A stretch of 64,000 nucleotides of DNA from positions 1-64,000 of the forward strand of contig NZ_JABMIJ010000016.1 in assembly GCF_014885015.1 (NCBI RefSeq). Direction: 5' to 3'. The DNA comes from Spirabiliibacterium falconis (GTDB taxonomy: Bacteria > Pseudomonadota > Gammaproteobacteria > Enterobacterales > Pasteurellaceae). The translations under genes were made by a program, and so were the position numbers. Under the pieces are notes generated by a model, which ran no database searches, had not been told where the DNA came from, and worked only from the letters and a program-made list of their open reading frames with translations. This document shows positions 20,547-30,657 of the stretch, piece after piece (the stretch's first letter is position 1; each line of letters starts with the position of its first letter).

Positions 20547-20576
20547 GCAGGGGGCTTAAAAGTTCCCTGCTTTTTT
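20547..20576 (+). terminator. Attenuator-like hairpin between rpsB and tsf
   Basis: GCAGGG (20547-20552) and CCCTGC (20565-20570) followed by T6. It lies 41 nt before tsf and probably ends part of the transcripts, giving more S2 than EF-Ts message. A similar intercistronic hairpin is known in E. coli rpsB-tsf. Confidence 0.8.
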
Positions 20577-20616
20577 ATATAAAGTGCGGTTGAGGCACTG
20601 AAAAGAGGATTAAAAT

Positions 20617-21465
20617 ATGGCTGAGATTACAGCGTCATTAGTAAAAGAACTTCGTGATCGTACTGGTGCAGGTATGATGGAATGTAAAAAAGCATTAGTT
20701 GAGGCAAACGGTGATATTGAACTGGCTATCGACAATATGCGCAAATCAGGTCAAGCCAAGGCAGCGAAAAAAGCGGGTCGTGTAGCGGCTGAAGGTGTTA
20801 TCATCGCACGTATCGACGGTGGCTTTGGTGTGCTGGTTGAAATGAACTGTGAAACGGACTTCGTTGCTAAAGATGCAGGTTTCCAAGCATTGGCGAACAA
20901 AGTAGCAGACTACGCACTGGCTAACAAAGTGAGCAATGTTGAAGAATTAAAAGCACACTTTGAAGATGAGCGTGCGGCATTAGTGGCCAAAATTGGCGAA
21001 AACATGAATATCCGTCGCGTTGCTACTATCAGTGGTGATGAAGTGGGTTCATACTTACACGGTGCGAAAATTGGTGTGTTAGTTGCTGCACAAGGTGCTG
21101 ACCAAGAATTATTAAAACACATCGCTATGCACATCGCAGCAAGTCGCCCAGATTATGTTAACCCAACAGATGTACCTGCTGATGTAGTTGAGCATGAGCG
21201 TCAAATCCAAGTGGATATCGCAATGCAATCAGGTAAACCGCGTGAAATCGCAGAAAAAATGGTTGAAGGTCGTATGAAGAAATTTACGGGTGAAGTATCA
21301 CTGACAGGACAACCATTCGTGATGGATCCATCTAAATCTGTAGGCGATTTACTCAACGAAAAAGGTGCAACCGTGACTTCATTCATTCGTTTAGAAGTGG
21401 GTGAAGGTATTGAGAAACAAGAAACTGATTTTGCAGCAGAAGTGGCTGCTATGTCAAAAGCATAA
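20617..21465 (+). CDS. tsf: Translation elongation factor Ts
   Basis: The guanine nucleotide exchange factor for EF-Tu in the cytoplasm. The N-terminal UBA-like domain ([19 protein letters not shown]) and the EF-Tu-contacting stretch [12 protein letters not shown] near residue 80 are intact. It has 282 residues (E. coli 283). It follows rpsB as in nearly all bacteria; the GAGGA upstream supports the start. A terminator lies just after the stop. Confidence 0.98.
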   Translation: MAEITASLVKELRDRTGAGMMECKKALVEANGDIELAIDNMRKSGQAKAAKKAGRVAAEGVIIARIDGGFGVLVEMNCETDFVAKDAGFQALANKVADYALANKVSNVEELKAHFEDERAALVAKIGENMNIRRVATISGDEVGSYLHGAKIGVLVAAQGADQELLKHIAMHIAASRPDYVNPTDVPADVVEHERQIQVDIAMQSGKPREIAEKMVEGRMKKFTGEVSLTGQPFVMDPSKSVGDLLNEKGATVTSFIRLEVGEGIEKQETDFAAEVAAMSKA

Positions 21466-21477
21466 TAGGCAATCAGT

Positions 21478-21504
21478 AAAAAAGGCGAGGTAACTCGCCT
21501 TTTT
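21478..21504 (+). terminator. tsf terminator
   Basis: AAAGGCGAG (21481-21489), loop GTAA, CTCGCCTTT (21494-21502), with flanking A- and T-runs. Confidence 0.9.
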
Positions 21505-21561
21505 AGTATAAAGTGCTGATGAAATAGGTTATTTCATCAACATTTTTGAAAGGAGAAGCAG

Positions 21562-22287
21562 ATGAGTGAGAAACCCGTTTATAAACGCATTTTATTAAAA
21601 TTAAGTGGCGAAGCGTTACAAGGTGAAGAGGGCTTTGGGATTGATCCGTCGATTTTAGATCGTATGGCAAAAGAAATTGATGAGCTGGTCAAACTGGGTG
21701 TTGAGGTAGCTGTCGTACTTGGCGGTGGGAATCTATTTCGCGGTGCAAAATTAGCTAAAGCGGGTATGAATCGCGTAGTGGGCGACCATATGGGTATGCT
21801 TGCCACAGTAATGAATGGATTGGCAATGCGAGATGCAATGCACCGTGCAGACATGAATGCGAAGTTGATGTCAGCTTTTCCACTCAATGGTGTATGCGAT
21901 ACGTATAGTTGGGCACAAGCCATTCGTTTGTTGCGTCAAGGGCAAGTAGTGATTTTCTGTGCGGGTACAGGTAATCCCTTTTTTACAACAGACTCTGCTG
22001 CCTGCTTGCGTGGCATTGAAATTGAAGCAGATGCTGTATTAAAAGCCACGAAAGTGGATGGTGTTTACGATTGCGATCCCGCTAAAAATCCACAGGCGAA
22101 ACTCTATACACATTTAAGTTATCAAGATGTCCTAGAGCAAGAGTTGCAAGTGATGGACCTGGCGGCATTTACCCTCGCACGCGATCACGGCATGCCAATT
22201 CGTGTCTTCAATATGAACAAACCAGGCGCATTAAAGCGTGTGATTTTAGGTAAAGATGAAGGCACTTTAATTGACGATAAAAAATAG
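21562..22287 (+). CDS. pyrH: UMP kinase PyrH
   Basis: A hexameric, bacterial-type UMP kinase converting UMP to UDP with ATP; pyrimidine nucleotide synthesis, cytoplasm. The amino-acid-kinase fold begins with [12 protein letters not shown], and [11 protein letters not shown] and [13 protein letters not shown] form the nucleotide and UMP sites. The 241 residues equal E. coli. The AAAGGAG ribosome binding site is strong. It lies between tsf and frr, the ancestral order. Confidence 0.98.
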   Translation: MSEKPVYKRILLKLSGEALQGEEGFGIDPSILDRMAKEIDELVKLGVEVAVVLGGGNLFRGAKLAKAGMNRVVGDHMGMLATVMNGLAMRDAMHRADMNAKLMSAFPLNGVCDTYSWAQAIRLLRQGQVVIFCAGTGNPFFTTDSAACLRGIEIEADAVLKATKVDGVYDCDPAKNPQAKLYTHLSYQDVLEQELQVMDLAAFTLARDHGMPIRVFNMNKPGALKRVILGKDEGTLIDDKK

Positions 22288-22348
22288 GTCGAACAAGTCT
22301 AAAAATTACAGTAAAATCAGTAAGACCGACTGTTAAGTAAGGATAATT

Positions 22349-22906
22349 ATGTTAAACGAAATTAGAAAAGAAGCTGAAGATCGTATGGAAAAGAGCGTTG
22401 AGGCATTCCGCTCTCAAATTGCAAAAGTACGCACTGGGCGTGCGCATCCAAGCCTACTGGATGGTATTATGGTAGAGTACTATGGCTCACCAACGCCATT
22501 ACGCCAAGTGGCAAACGTGGTAGCAGAGGATGCTCGCACATTAGCGATCACCGTGTTTGACCGCACTTTGAGTGGTGTAGTAGAAAAAGCCATCATGAGC
22601 TCTGATTTAGGGCTTAATCCATCATCGGCTGGAACGGTTATCCGTGTGCCATTGCCGCCATTAACTGAAGAGCGTCGCCGTGATTTAGTAAAAGTGGTGC
22701 GTGGTGAAGCAGAACAGAGTCGCGTTGCTGTGCGTAATATCCGCCGTGATGCCAATGATCAAATCAAAGCATTGTTGAAAGATAAAGAAATTAGTGAAGA
22801 TGATGATCGTCGTGCACAAGATGAAATTCAAAAACTGACCGACACTTACGTCAAAAAGGTTGATGATGTGTTAGCCGATAAAGAAAAAGAACTGATGGAG
22901 TTCTAG
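22349..22906 (+). CDS. frr: Ribosome recycling factor
   Basis: With EF-G it splits the post-termination ribosome. The 185-residue protein equals the E. coli length and carries the typical [15 protein letters not shown] stretch near residue 30 and [17 protein letters not shown] near residue 110. It starts 61 nt after pyrH with AAGGA upstream and ends at a hairpin terminator. Confidence 0.98.
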   Translation: MLNEIRKEAEDRMEKSVEAFRSQIAKVRTGRAHPSLLDGIMVEYYGSPTPLRQVANVVAEDARTLAITVFDRTLSGVVEKAIMSSDLGLNPSSAGTVIRVPLPPLTEERRRDLVKVVRGEAEQSRVAVRNIRRDANDQIKALLKDKEISEDDDRRAQDEIQKLTDTYVKKVDDVLADKEKELMEF

Positions 22907-22911
22907 CGATG

Positions 22912-22952
22912 AAAAAGCGACTTAGTCATAATATTTGATAGGTCGCTTTTTT
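22912..22952 (+). terminator. frr terminator
   Basis: AAAAAGCGAC (22912-22921) and GTCGCTTTTT (22942-22951) form a 10-bp stem with a 20-nt loop, ending in T-rich sequence. Confidence 0.8.
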
Positions 22953-22991
22953 ATAACATGGTCACAATAGGCGTTAAATGAAGGAAACAAT

Positions 22992-23399
22992 ATGAAAAAA
23001 ATGATGAGATATTTTTTAATGTTTATTGCATTATTTGTTTCCCAGCATACTATTGCTTATCCCATCTTTTTTTGCTCTGTGCAAGGTAAGCCAACAAAAT
23101 TGATGGTGGATCTCGATGAAAAAACGGATTTGTTGACATATAGTTATGGTCAAGATTTACGTACGCCCGAGTTAACACTACAAATTCCACGAGAAGTTAT
23201 TCAACGCGAACGTGATCAGAATAAAAAATATTTCCTCAAATTTTCCAATGGGTGGCATTATCATGTGTTTCATCAACGTGAGCCAGAACAAGCCGGTGTG
23301 GAAATATTAAATCCAGAGGCTAAATTGGAACACGTTGAGTGGTGTAACTTAATGCAACCGCACTTTTTTGAGCTACACACTAGCTTTGAGGCTTGGTGA
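22992..23399 (+). CDS. Small secreted protein, unrecognised (first of a tandem pair)
   Basis: I do not recognise a family. The 135-residue protein has a clear signal peptide, MKKMMRYFLMFIALFVSQHTIA, so the mature part should be periplasmic or secreted. It holds exactly two mature cysteines, Cys28 (IFFCSV) and Cys118 (EWCNL), which could form a disulfide. The segment DLDEKTDLLTYSYG recurs almost unchanged in the next gene, so the two are diverged duplicates. AAGGAA lies upstream of the start. It sits between the frr terminator and dxr, where E. coli has no extra gene. Function unknown. Confidence 0.8.
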   Translation: MKKMMRYFLMFIALFVSQHTIAYPIFFCSVQGKPTKLMVDLDEKTDLLTYSYGQDLRTPELTLQIPREVIQRERDQNKKYFLKFSNGWHYHVFHQREPEQAGVEILNPEAKLEHVEWCNLMQPHFFELHTSFEAW

Positions 23400-23845
23400 T
23401 GCGGTTATTATTCACATTGTATCTTATGTGTTGTGTACCACTGGCATCGGCTGAGGTTATTTTCTGGTGTGATATAGAACACAGAAAAAATATTTCAATT
23501 GATTATGATAAAGCAACGGATTTATTGACGTTGTCTATTGGCTATAAGGAGGAGAGCATCAAAGCTGAAGTGGATGCCCAAATTCCTGTATCACTTGCAT
23601 TGCAAGCATATTACCCACTGCGTTTTGATGAGCTAACATCATTAAAGATTTATTTGCTCGGCATACCCAATAATGACGTGATCTATGTTGCCAGTGAGTT
23701 TATTTTTCCTAAAAGAGGAAAATTTGGTGTGTCGATAAGATCGCAACATTCGCCTGAACAGGAAATAGATTTTTTACCTTGTCAGGGACCTGTCATTTCA
23801 AAACTGGATGAATTTATTAGTCATAAAAATAACTTGCCACTATAA
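23399..23845 (+). CDS. Small secreted protein, unrecognised (second of a tandem pair)
   Basis: A paralogue of the gene before it, coupled by a one-base TGATG overlap; I therefore start at the ATG at 23399 rather than the TTG or GTG just upstream. The 148-residue product has a signal peptide (MRLLFTLYLMCCVPLASA). Its mature part begins EVIFWCDIE, matching PIFFCSVQ of its neighbour, and DYDKATDLLTLSIG matches DLDEKTDLLTYSYG. The two mature cysteines, Cys24 and Cys128, are in equivalent places. The rest has diverged strongly. Function unknown; co-translation suggests the products act together. Confidence 0.78.
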   Translation: MRLLFTLYLMCCVPLASAEVIFWCDIEHRKNISIDYDKATDLLTLSIGYKEESIKAEVDAQIPVSLALQAYYPLRFDELTSLKIYLLGIPNNDVIYVASEFIFPKRGKFGVSIRSQHSPEQEIDFLPCQGPVISKLDEFISHKNNLPL

Positions 23846-23879
23846 TAGCGTTAATTATTCTTAATAATGCGATTTCTCT

Positions 23880-25067
23880 ATGCAAAATATAACCCTTCTT
23901 GGCTCAACGGGCTCTATTGGCAAAAGCACCCTTTCGGTGATTGAACACAATCCTGATAAATTCCGTGCGTTCGCCCTCGTGGGCGGGCAAAATGCGACAC
24001 TGATGACACAGCAATGCCAACAGTTCCAACCGCACTTTGCCGTGATGGCAGATGAACGTGCGGCACAAATCTTGCGTGAAAATGTCGCAAATTTGGGGCT
24101 GAAAACGCAAGTGCGGTCAGGCGAACAAGCAATGTGTGACGTTGCAGCTTCCTCAGAGGTGGATCAAGTCATGGCGGCGATTGTCGGTGCGGCGGGGCTT
24201 GCGCCGACGCTGGCGGCAATTCGTGCAGGTAAAAAAGTCTTGTTGGCCAATAAGGAATCGTTGGTCACCTGTGGGCAATTATTTATTGATGAAGTAGCAA
24301 AGTGCGGAGCGCAGTTACTGCCAGTGGATAGCGAACACAATGCCATTTTTCAAGCGTTACCACCATCGGAGCAGGCACGAATTGGGCATTGTGATTTAGC
24401 GAAAGCAGGCATCAAACGCATTTTGTTGACTGGCTCTGGCGGTCCGTTTCGCCAAACCGCACTTTCACTGTTCGATGACATCACGCCAGCACAGGCGGTG
24501 GCGCATCCGAACTGGTCGATGGGGCAGAAGATCTCCGTGGATTCCGCTACTATGATGAACAAAGGGCTGGAATATATTGAAGCGCGCTGGTTATTTAATG
24601 CTAGTGCGGAGCAGATGGAGATTATTATTCATCCGCAATCGATCATTCATTCCATGGTGCGTTATGTGGATGGCTCGGTGATCGCACAAATGGGCAACCC
24701 TGATATGCGCACGCCGATTGCACATGCGATGAGTTACCCTGACCGTATGCTATCAGGTGTAAGTGATCTTGATTTTTTTAAACTCAGCGAGCTGACTTTT
24801 ATTGAGCCCGATTTTGCTCGTTATCCTTGTTTGCAATTGGCAATAGAAAGTTTTGCGGCGGGGCAATATGCCACCACAGCAATGAATGCCGCTAATGAAG
24901 TTGCCGTGGAGGCATTTTTAAATGGCAAAGTGCGGTTCACCGACATTGCTAAAATTAATCGTCGTGTCGTAGAAAATATGCGCCCAAGCACAATTAATGA
25001 CATTGAGGATGTTTTTGCCATTGATCAGCAAGCACGAGTTGATGCACGTAATTGGGTTGCCATTTAA
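23880..25067 (+). CDS. dxr: 1-deoxy-D-xylulose 5-phosphate reductoisomerase
   Basis: Second enzyme of the MEP isoprenoid pathway (DXP to MEP, NADPH- and metal-dependent, inhibited by fosmidomycin). It has the NADPH-binding [11 protein letters not shown] at residues 7-17, the metal-binding [10 protein letters not shown] and the loop [20 protein letters not shown]. It has 395 residues (E. coli 398). The gene lies only 34 nt after the secreted pair, without an obvious own ribosome binding site or promoter. It feeds uppS directly downstream, which makes the undecaprenyl carrier. Confidence 0.97.
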   Translation: MQNITLLGSTGSIGKSTLSVIEHNPDKFRAFALVGGQNATLMTQQCQQFQPHFAVMADERAAQILRENVANLGLKTQVRSGEQAMCDVAASSEVDQVMAAIVGAAGLAPTLAAIRAGKKVLLANKESLVTCGQLFIDEVAKCGAQLLPVDSEHNAIFQALPPSEQARIGHCDLAKAGIKRILLTGSGGPFRQTALSLFDDITPAQAVAHPNWSMGQKISVDSATMMNKGLEYIEARWLFNASAEQMEIIIHPQSIIHSMVRYVDGSVIAQMGNPDMRTPIAHAMSYPDRMLSGVSDLDFFKLSELTFIEPDFARYPCLQLAIESFAAGQYATTAMNAANEVAVEAFLNGKVRFTDIAKINRRVVENMRPSTINDIEDVFAIDQQARVDARNWVAI

Positions 25068-25127
25068 ATCATTCTCACCGCGGGGTGCTTATGATATAGT
25101 AGGCGAAAAGAGTGAATTGGAAAGGCA

Positions 25128-25874
25128 ATGACATCAATAGCTGAACGGGTAATGCCACAACACGTCGCGATTATTATGGACGGCAATGGACGCTGGGCGA
25201 AGCAGCGGGGAAAATTGCGCATCGCTGGGCACAAGCGAGGCGTGCAGGCGGTGCGAAGTGCGGTTGCGTATGCTGCGAAAAATGGTATTCATGCGTTAAC
25301 ATTATATGCGTTTAGCTCTGAAAATTGGTCTCGACCTGCCGCAGAAGTAGATCATTTAATGGATTTATTTATGTGGGCGTTACAGCGAGAAGTGAAAAAA
25401 TTGTGCGAAAATAACATCCAGCTGCGTATTCTAGGTGATACATCTCGCTTTAGTGTGGCATTGCAGAAAAAAATTGCTCATGCTGAAATGCTTACTCAAG
25501 GCAATTCAGGGCTGATTTTAAATATTGCGGCAAATTATGGTGGGCAATGGGATATTGTGCAGGCAGCACAGCGGTTGAGTGAAAAAGTGCGGTTAGGCGA
25601 GTTAAAACCCGAGCAGATTGATGATAATCTCTTCAATGCACATTTAGTTACCGCTAATCAGCCGAGTGTGGATTTGGTGATTCGCACCAGTGGTGAGCAG
25701 CGTATTAGCAACTTTCTATTGTGGCAAATTGCATATGCGGAGCTGTATTTTACGGACTGCTTATGGCCAGATTTTAATGAAGATGAATTTGCTAAAGCCA
25801 TTGTGGCGTTTAACCAACGCGACCGTCGTTTTGGCGCAACTCAAGAGCAAATAAAAGGAGCGCAACATGCTTAA
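25128..25874 (+). CDS. uppS: Undecaprenyl pyrophosphate synthase
   Basis: A cis-prenyltransferase that makes the C55 lipid carrier for peptidoglycan and polysaccharide export. The catalytic-aspartate motif HVAIIMDGNGRWAK is at residues 12-25, and SSENWSRP and the diphosphate-binding RTSGEQRISNFLLWQ are intact. It has 248 residues (E. coli 253). It overlaps cdsA by 8 nt, so the two are coupled. Confidence 0.97.
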   Translation: MTSIAERVMPQHVAIIMDGNGRWAKQRGKLRIAGHKRGVQAVRSAVAYAAKNGIHALTLYAFSSENWSRPAAEVDHLMDLFMWALQREVKKLCENNIQLRILGDTSRFSVALQKKIAHAEMLTQGNSGLILNIAANYGGQWDIVQAAQRLSEKVRLGELKPEQIDDNLFNAHLVTANQPSVDLVIRTSGEQRISNFLLWQIAYAELYFTDCLWPDFNEDEFAKAIVAFNQRDRRFGATQEQIKGAQHA

Positions 25875-26736
25875 GCAACGTGTGATATCTGCTATTGTCT
25901 TACTTGCCTTTGTATTACTTGCTTTATTGTATTTTTCGCCTTACGCGTTTGCCTTAACAATTGGCGTTATTGCGATACTTGGCGTGTGGGAATGGTGTCA
26001 ATTTGCCAAACATAAGCGTGATATTTGGCGTTATATCGTCACAGGCTTGAGTGCTTGCTTGCTCTATTTAACGTTGTATGCCTATCAGGATAAAATCAGT
26101 GCAGGTATTGTGCTGACGAACAATAATAGTTGGCTGTTATATGGGGCTATGCTGTGGTGGTTGACCGCACTTTTGATGGTGTTAAGTTATCCGACATCAG
26201 CTAAATTTTGGGATAAGCCTGCTTTATGGCAGTTACTTTTTGGCTTTTTCACCCTTGCGCCGTTTGTGCTTTCACTGCTCAGTTTGAGATTATATAACTA
26301 CAATCTTAATCCTTACAGTGGTTTGATTTTATTACTGTATGTCTTGGTGTTGGTGTGGGTTGCTGATTCAGGGGCTTATTTCTGTGGTCGTGCGTTGGGC
26401 AAACATAAACTCGCCAGTCTCGTATCGCCGAAAAAAACGTGGGAAGGATTGATTGGTGGCGTGATTTGTGCTCTGATCGCTGGCGTAATCTATGTGAAAC
26501 TGACACCAGATGATTTCATTTTACGTCAACTTCCTATTGCGACATTACTGCTGGTGTCTCTAGGAACAATATTGATTTCGATTTTAGGCGATTTAACGGA
26601 AAGTATGTTCAAACGTGATGCGGGCATTAAAGACAGTAGCCAATTAATCCCAGGGCATGGCGGTGTGTTGGACCGTATTGACAGTTTAACAGCGGCATTA
26701 CCATTTTTTTGTTTAATGTTTTATCTATTAACCTAA
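25867..26736 (+). CDS. cdsA: Phosphatidate cytidylyltransferase CdsA
   Basis: An integral inner-membrane enzyme that makes CDP-diacylglycerol, precursor of all phospholipids. It is a 289-residue polytopic protein with the family signature near the C-terminus (GDLTESMFKRDAGIKDSSQ, then PGHGGVLDRIDSL) and SPKKTWEGLIGG before it. It starts inside the uppS coding end (8-nt overlap), as in other gamma-proteobacteria. Confidence 0.97.
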   Translation: MLKQRVISAIVLLAFVLLALLYFSPYAFALTIGVIAILGVWEWCQFAKHKRDIWRYIVTGLSACLLYLTLYAYQDKISAGIVLTNNNSWLLYGAMLWWLTALLMVLSYPTSAKFWDKPALWQLLFGFFTLAPFVLSLLSLRLYNYNLNPYSGLILLLYVLVLVWVADSGAYFCGRALGKHKLASLVSPKKTWEGLIGGVICALIAGVIYVKLTPDDFILRQLPIATLLLVSLGTILISILGDLTESMFKRDAGIKDSSQLIPGHGGVLDRIDSLTAALPFFCLMFYLLT

Positions 26737-26754
26737 GCGTAAATAAGGATAAGA

Positions 26755-28095
26755 ATGAATGTGTTGTGGTCGCTAATCTCATTTTTTGTTGTTATTAGCG
26801 TATTGGTATTTGTCCATGAGTTTGGGCATTTTTGGGCGGCACGCCGTTGTGGCATTAAAGTGCTGCGTTTCTCTTTAGGTTTTGGAAAAGTATTATTACG
26901 CCGTAAAGATAAACAGGGCACGGAGTTTGTCGTGTCGCTTATCCCGCTTGGTGGCTATGTGCGAATGCTGGATAGCTCCGCAGAACCTGTACCTGCTTAT
27001 TTGAGTCAATATGATTACAAACAAAAATCAGTGCTACAACGGGCTTTTGTGATTGCCGCTGGTCCATTGGCAAATTTTTTATTTGCTATTTTCGCCTATT
27101 GGGTAATCTTTATGGTGGGTATTCCGTCGGTTAAACCAGTGATTGGGCAAGTCGCACCGCACTCTATTGCGGCGAATGCAGCGTTGCCACATGATTGGCA
27201 AATTCACGCAATTGATGGGCAAAAAGTCCACGATTGGAATGAGATTAATATGCTCTTGACCGCAAAATTAGGCAAGTCTGAGGTTAAGCTAAGTGTTGCA
27301 CCTGTGGGGTCAGAACAACTGCGTGATCGCACATTAAATCTACGACAATGGCATTATGATCCACAAAAAGAAGCAGCATTTACTTCGCTTGGTATCACAC
27401 CCGTGCATAACGAAGTGCAATTAATTGTCAGTAAAGTGATAGAAAATTCGCCAGCACAACGAGCAGGGCTACATATTGGTGATGAGATTTTAAGCATTAA
27501 TGGGGCTGAGCTAGATTGGCAGGGTGTGGTGAATGCGATTGAGCAAAATCTCAACCGCACTTTGGCTGTTCAAGTGCGCCGCAATGGTAGTGTATTACAG
27601 TTAGACATTACCCCTGAATTGAATAGTCAGAATAAACCATATATTGGTTTTGCACCGACCGTGAAGCCATTGCCGGCGCAGTATCGCAGCGAATTAAAAT
27701 ATGGTATGCTAGACGCACTTTTGCATGCGGCTGAGAAAACGTGGCAGCTAAGTGCGGTTACGGTGAAGTTGGTCGGCAAATTAATTACAGGGGATATTTC
27801 GCTAAAAAATATTGGCGGGCCTATTGCCATTGCACAAGGTGCAGGCATTTCATCTGAAATTGGTTTGTTGTATTACTTAAGTTTTATGGCATTGATCAGC
27901 GTCAATCTTGGTATTATGAATTTGATTCCTTTGCCAGTATTAGACGGCGGACATCTGCTATTTTTAGCCGTTGAAGGGCTACGTGGGCGACCTGTTTCAG
28001 AGCGGGTGCGAGAACTTTTTTTCCGTATTGGCGCAACCGCACTTTTAATGTTGACCGTTTTTGCTGTATTTAATGATATTATACGCTTTATGTAA
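26755..28095 (+). CDS. rseP: Site-2 zinc protease RseP
   Basis: An inner-membrane intramembrane metalloprotease; in E. coli it cleaves RseA to release sigmaE and clears signal peptides. The zinc motif HEFGH is at residues 21-25, two PDZ-type domains lie at about 115-310, and the C-terminal NLIPLPVLDGGHLLF carries the third zinc ligand. It has 446 residues (E. coli 450). It begins 18 nt after cdsA with AAGGA upstream and is followed by bamA. Confidence 0.97.
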   Translation: MNVLWSLISFFVVISVLVFVHEFGHFWAARRCGIKVLRFSLGFGKVLLRRKDKQGTEFVVSLIPLGGYVRMLDSSAEPVPAYLSQYDYKQKSVLQRAFVIAAGPLANFLFAIFAYWVIFMVGIPSVKPVIGQVAPHSIAANAALPHDWQIHAIDGQKVHDWNEINMLLTAKLGKSEVKLSVAPVGSEQLRDRTLNLRQWHYDPQKEAAFTSLGITPVHNEVQLIVSKVIENSPAQRAGLHIGDEILSINGAELDWQGVVNAIEQNLNRTLAVQVRRNGSVLQLDITPELNSQNKPYIGFAPTVKPLPAQYRSELKYGMLDALLHAAEKTWQLSAVTVKLVGKLITGDISLKNIGGPIAIAQGAGISSEIGLLYYLSFMALISVNLGIMNLIPLPVLDGGHLLFLAVEGLRGRPVSERVRELFFRIGATALLMLTVFAVFNDIIRFM

Positions 28096-28144
28096 GGCAA
28101 TTGCCGAAACTCAGATTAACTCTTTTGGATAGGACTAAGCTACA

Positions 28145-30562
28145 ATGAAAAAACTCTTAGCAACCAGTTTACTATTAGCCAGCAGCTCAGTTATGGCTGC
28201 GCCTTTTACGGTACAGGACATTCGGGTTGAAGGCACCGATCCTGTTACGGCAGAGCGTATTCGTTCAGCGTTACCCGTGAAAGTCGGGCAGCGCGCTAAT
28301 GATCAAGATTTATCAAATATTGTGCGTACACTGTTTCAACGTAACAATATTGAAAATGTTGTAGCACGTCGTGATGGCAATACATTGGTTGTGGAAGTCC
28401 AGCCACGTCCATATATTACCGAGCTTGAAGTTAAAGGTAATAAACAGATTCCTAAAGAAGCATTAGAAAGCAATTTGCGTGATAATGGCATTGCGAAAGG
28501 CGAGATTTTGCAGCGTGAAAAATTAGAAGCATTTCGTGCGGAGCTAGAAAGACATTATCACACGATGGGATATAACAACGTAGAAGTGAAAACCGTGATC
28601 GATGATTTAGGACAAGGGCGTGCAAAATTAACCTTGGATATTAAAGAAAATAAATCATCATTGGTAAAAACCATTAAGTTTGACGGTAATCATGCCTTTA
28701 GTGATAACAAATTGTTGCAACAAGTTGATATTCAGCCAGATGTATCGTGGTGGAATATTTTTGCCAGCAGCCGTTTCTCAGAACCCAAATTTGAAAAAGA
28801 TTTGAATACATTGCGTGATTTTTACCTCAATCAAGGCTATGCAAAATTCCGCATCTTAGATACTGATGTAAAACTGAGTGATGATAAGAAAAATATTGAT
28901 ATCACCATTAAAATGGATGAGGGTGAGAAATATACGATCAATGATGTGAAAATCATTGGCGATACTGCGGGAATGAATAAAGAGTTAAATCAACTATTGG
29001 TCAATGTAAAACGAGGTGAGCAGTTCCGTGGTAGCACAGTGCGTCGTATTGAAGATGGGATTAAATCAACACTTGGTGAACGTGGTTATGCTAATCCACA
29101 AATCCATGTGCAGCCAGAATTTAACGATGCCCAACATTCGGTTGATTTAATTGTGGTGGTTGAAGCAGGACGTCGTTATTATGTACGCAGTATCCGCTTT
29201 GAAGGCAATGATGTAAGTGCAGACTCAACGTTACGTCAAGAAATGCGTCAACCTGAAGGTGCATGGCTCAATACCGCACTTTTAGATCAAGGTAAATACC
29301 GCTTAGAGCGTACAGGATTTTATGAAACCGTAGATATGCAAACGTTAGCAGTACCGAATGTTGATGACCAAATTGATGTGGTTTATAAGGTGAAAGAACG
29401 CAATACAGGTAGCATTAATTTTGGTATAGGCTATGGTACGGAAAGCGGTTTGAGTTATCAGGCAAGTATTAAGCAGGATAATTTCCTCGGCATGGGGTCA
29501 TCTGTGAGCTTGTCAGGGACGAAAAATAAATATGCTACCAGTGTTAATCTTGGCTACAACGAACCCTACTTTACTCGTGATGGGGTAAGCCTCGGTGGTA
29601 ATGCGTTTTACGATAAATATGACTATTCAGATTCAAGTACCACAGCGGCATATTCACGTACAAGCTACGGACTTAATGGAACATTAGGTTTTCCTGTTAA
29701 TGAAAATAATTCATACTACTTAGGTCTTGGCTGGGTACGTAATAAATTGAAAGATATGTATCCTGAATATAATCGTGCACTCTATTTACAATCAATGAAT
29801 ATTGATAAGTGGACAGTGAAAACAGATGACTTTGAATTTAGTGCAGGCTGGAACTATAACACACTAAATCGTGGGTTCTTACCAACAGATGGAACACGCG
29901 CTAGTCTTGGTGGGAAAATCACAATTCCAGGCTCAGATAATAAATATTACAAACTGAATGCGGATGTCGTAACCTTCAAGCCACTGAACTATGACCAAAC
30001 ATGGGTATTGATGGGTAAAGCTGGACTTTCTTATGCCAAAGGCTTCGGTGGCAAAGAAATGCCGTTCTATCAAAATTACAGTGCTGGCGGCATTGGCAGC
30101 CTACGCGGTTTTGCTTATGGTGCGGTAGGGCCGAAAGCGATTTATCCAACCTGTGGCGAGCAAGATCGTAATACACCGGTTTCAGCGGGTAAAAACGCTT
30201 ATCATTGTATAAACAATGATGTAATTGGTGGTAATGCAATGGCTACTGCAGGGGTAGAATTAATCATGCCAACCCCGTTTGTGAGTGATAAGCATCAAAA
30301 CGTGGTGCGGACATCGGTATTCTTAGATGCGGCCAGCGTGTGGAATACAAAATGGAAAAAAGGAACGCGTAAAGAGTTTGCTATTCAGCAAGGGCAAATT
30401 GCTAATTACGGTAACCCGAAACGTGTTCGAGCCTCCGCTGGGCTTGCATTCCAATGGAATTCACCGATTGGGCCATTGGTATTCTCTTATGCGAAACCAG
30501 TTAAAAAATACGAGGGTGATGAAATTGAACAATTCCAATTTAGCATTGGTGGTACGTTCTAA
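28145..30562 (+). CDS. bamA: Outer-membrane protein assembly factor BamA
   Basis: The central barrel of the BAM complex, which folds and inserts outer-membrane proteins; known as D15 in Haemophilus. The signal peptide is MKKLLATSLLLASSSVMA. Five POTRA domains span about residues 20-420, then a 16-strand barrel. It contains the loop-6 RGF motif (GSLRGFAYG) and ends with an aromatic residue (FQFSIGGTF), the usual barrel-recognition signal. It has 805 residues (E. coli 810). A flexible cysteine-containing loop (PTCGEQDRN ... AYHC) follows the RGF motif. Confidence 0.98.
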   Translation: MKKLLATSLLLASSSVMAAPFTVQDIRVEGTDPVTAERIRSALPVKVGQRANDQDLSNIVRTLFQRNNIENVVARRDGNTLVVEVQPRPYITELEVKGNKQIPKEALESNLRDNGIAKGEILQREKLEAFRAELERHYHTMGYNNVEVKTVIDDLGQGRAKLTLDIKENKSSLVKTIKFDGNHAFSDNKLLQQVDIQPDVSWWNIFASSRFSEPKFEKDLNTLRDFYLNQGYAKFRILDTDVKLSDDKKNIDITIKMDEGEKYTINDVKIIGDTAGMNKELNQLLVNVKRGEQFRGSTVRRIEDGIKSTLGERGYANPQIHVQPEFNDAQHSVDLIVVVEAGRRYYVRSIRFEGNDVSADSTLRQEMRQPEGAWLNTALLDQGKYRLERTGFYETVDMQTLAVPNVDDQIDVVYKVKERNTGSINFGIGYGTESGLSYQASIKQDNFLGMGSSVSLSGTKNKYATSVNLGYNEPYFTRDGVSLGGNAFYDKYDYSDSSTTAAYSRTSYGLNGTLGFPVNENNSYYLGLGWVRNKLKDMYPEYNRALYLQSMNIDKWTVKTDDFEFSAGWNYNTLNRGFLPTDGTRASLGGKITIPGSDNKYYKLNADVVTFKPLNYDQTWVLMGKAGLSYAKGFGGKEMPFYQNYSAGGIGSLRGFAYGAVGPKAIYPTCGEQDRNTPVSAGKNAYHCINNDVIGGNAMATAGVELIMPTPFVSDKHQNVVRTSVFLDAASVWNTKWKKGTRKEFAIQQGQIANYGNPKRVRASAGLAFQWNSPIGPLVFSYAKPVKKYEGDEIEQFQFSIGGTF

Positions 30563-30657
30563 TTCATTAATAAAAAAGAACTTTTTAATAAAAGTGCGGT
30601 CTTAATACTGCGGCAGATGAAAATCTGCCCTTAAATAATATACAAGAAGGATTTACT

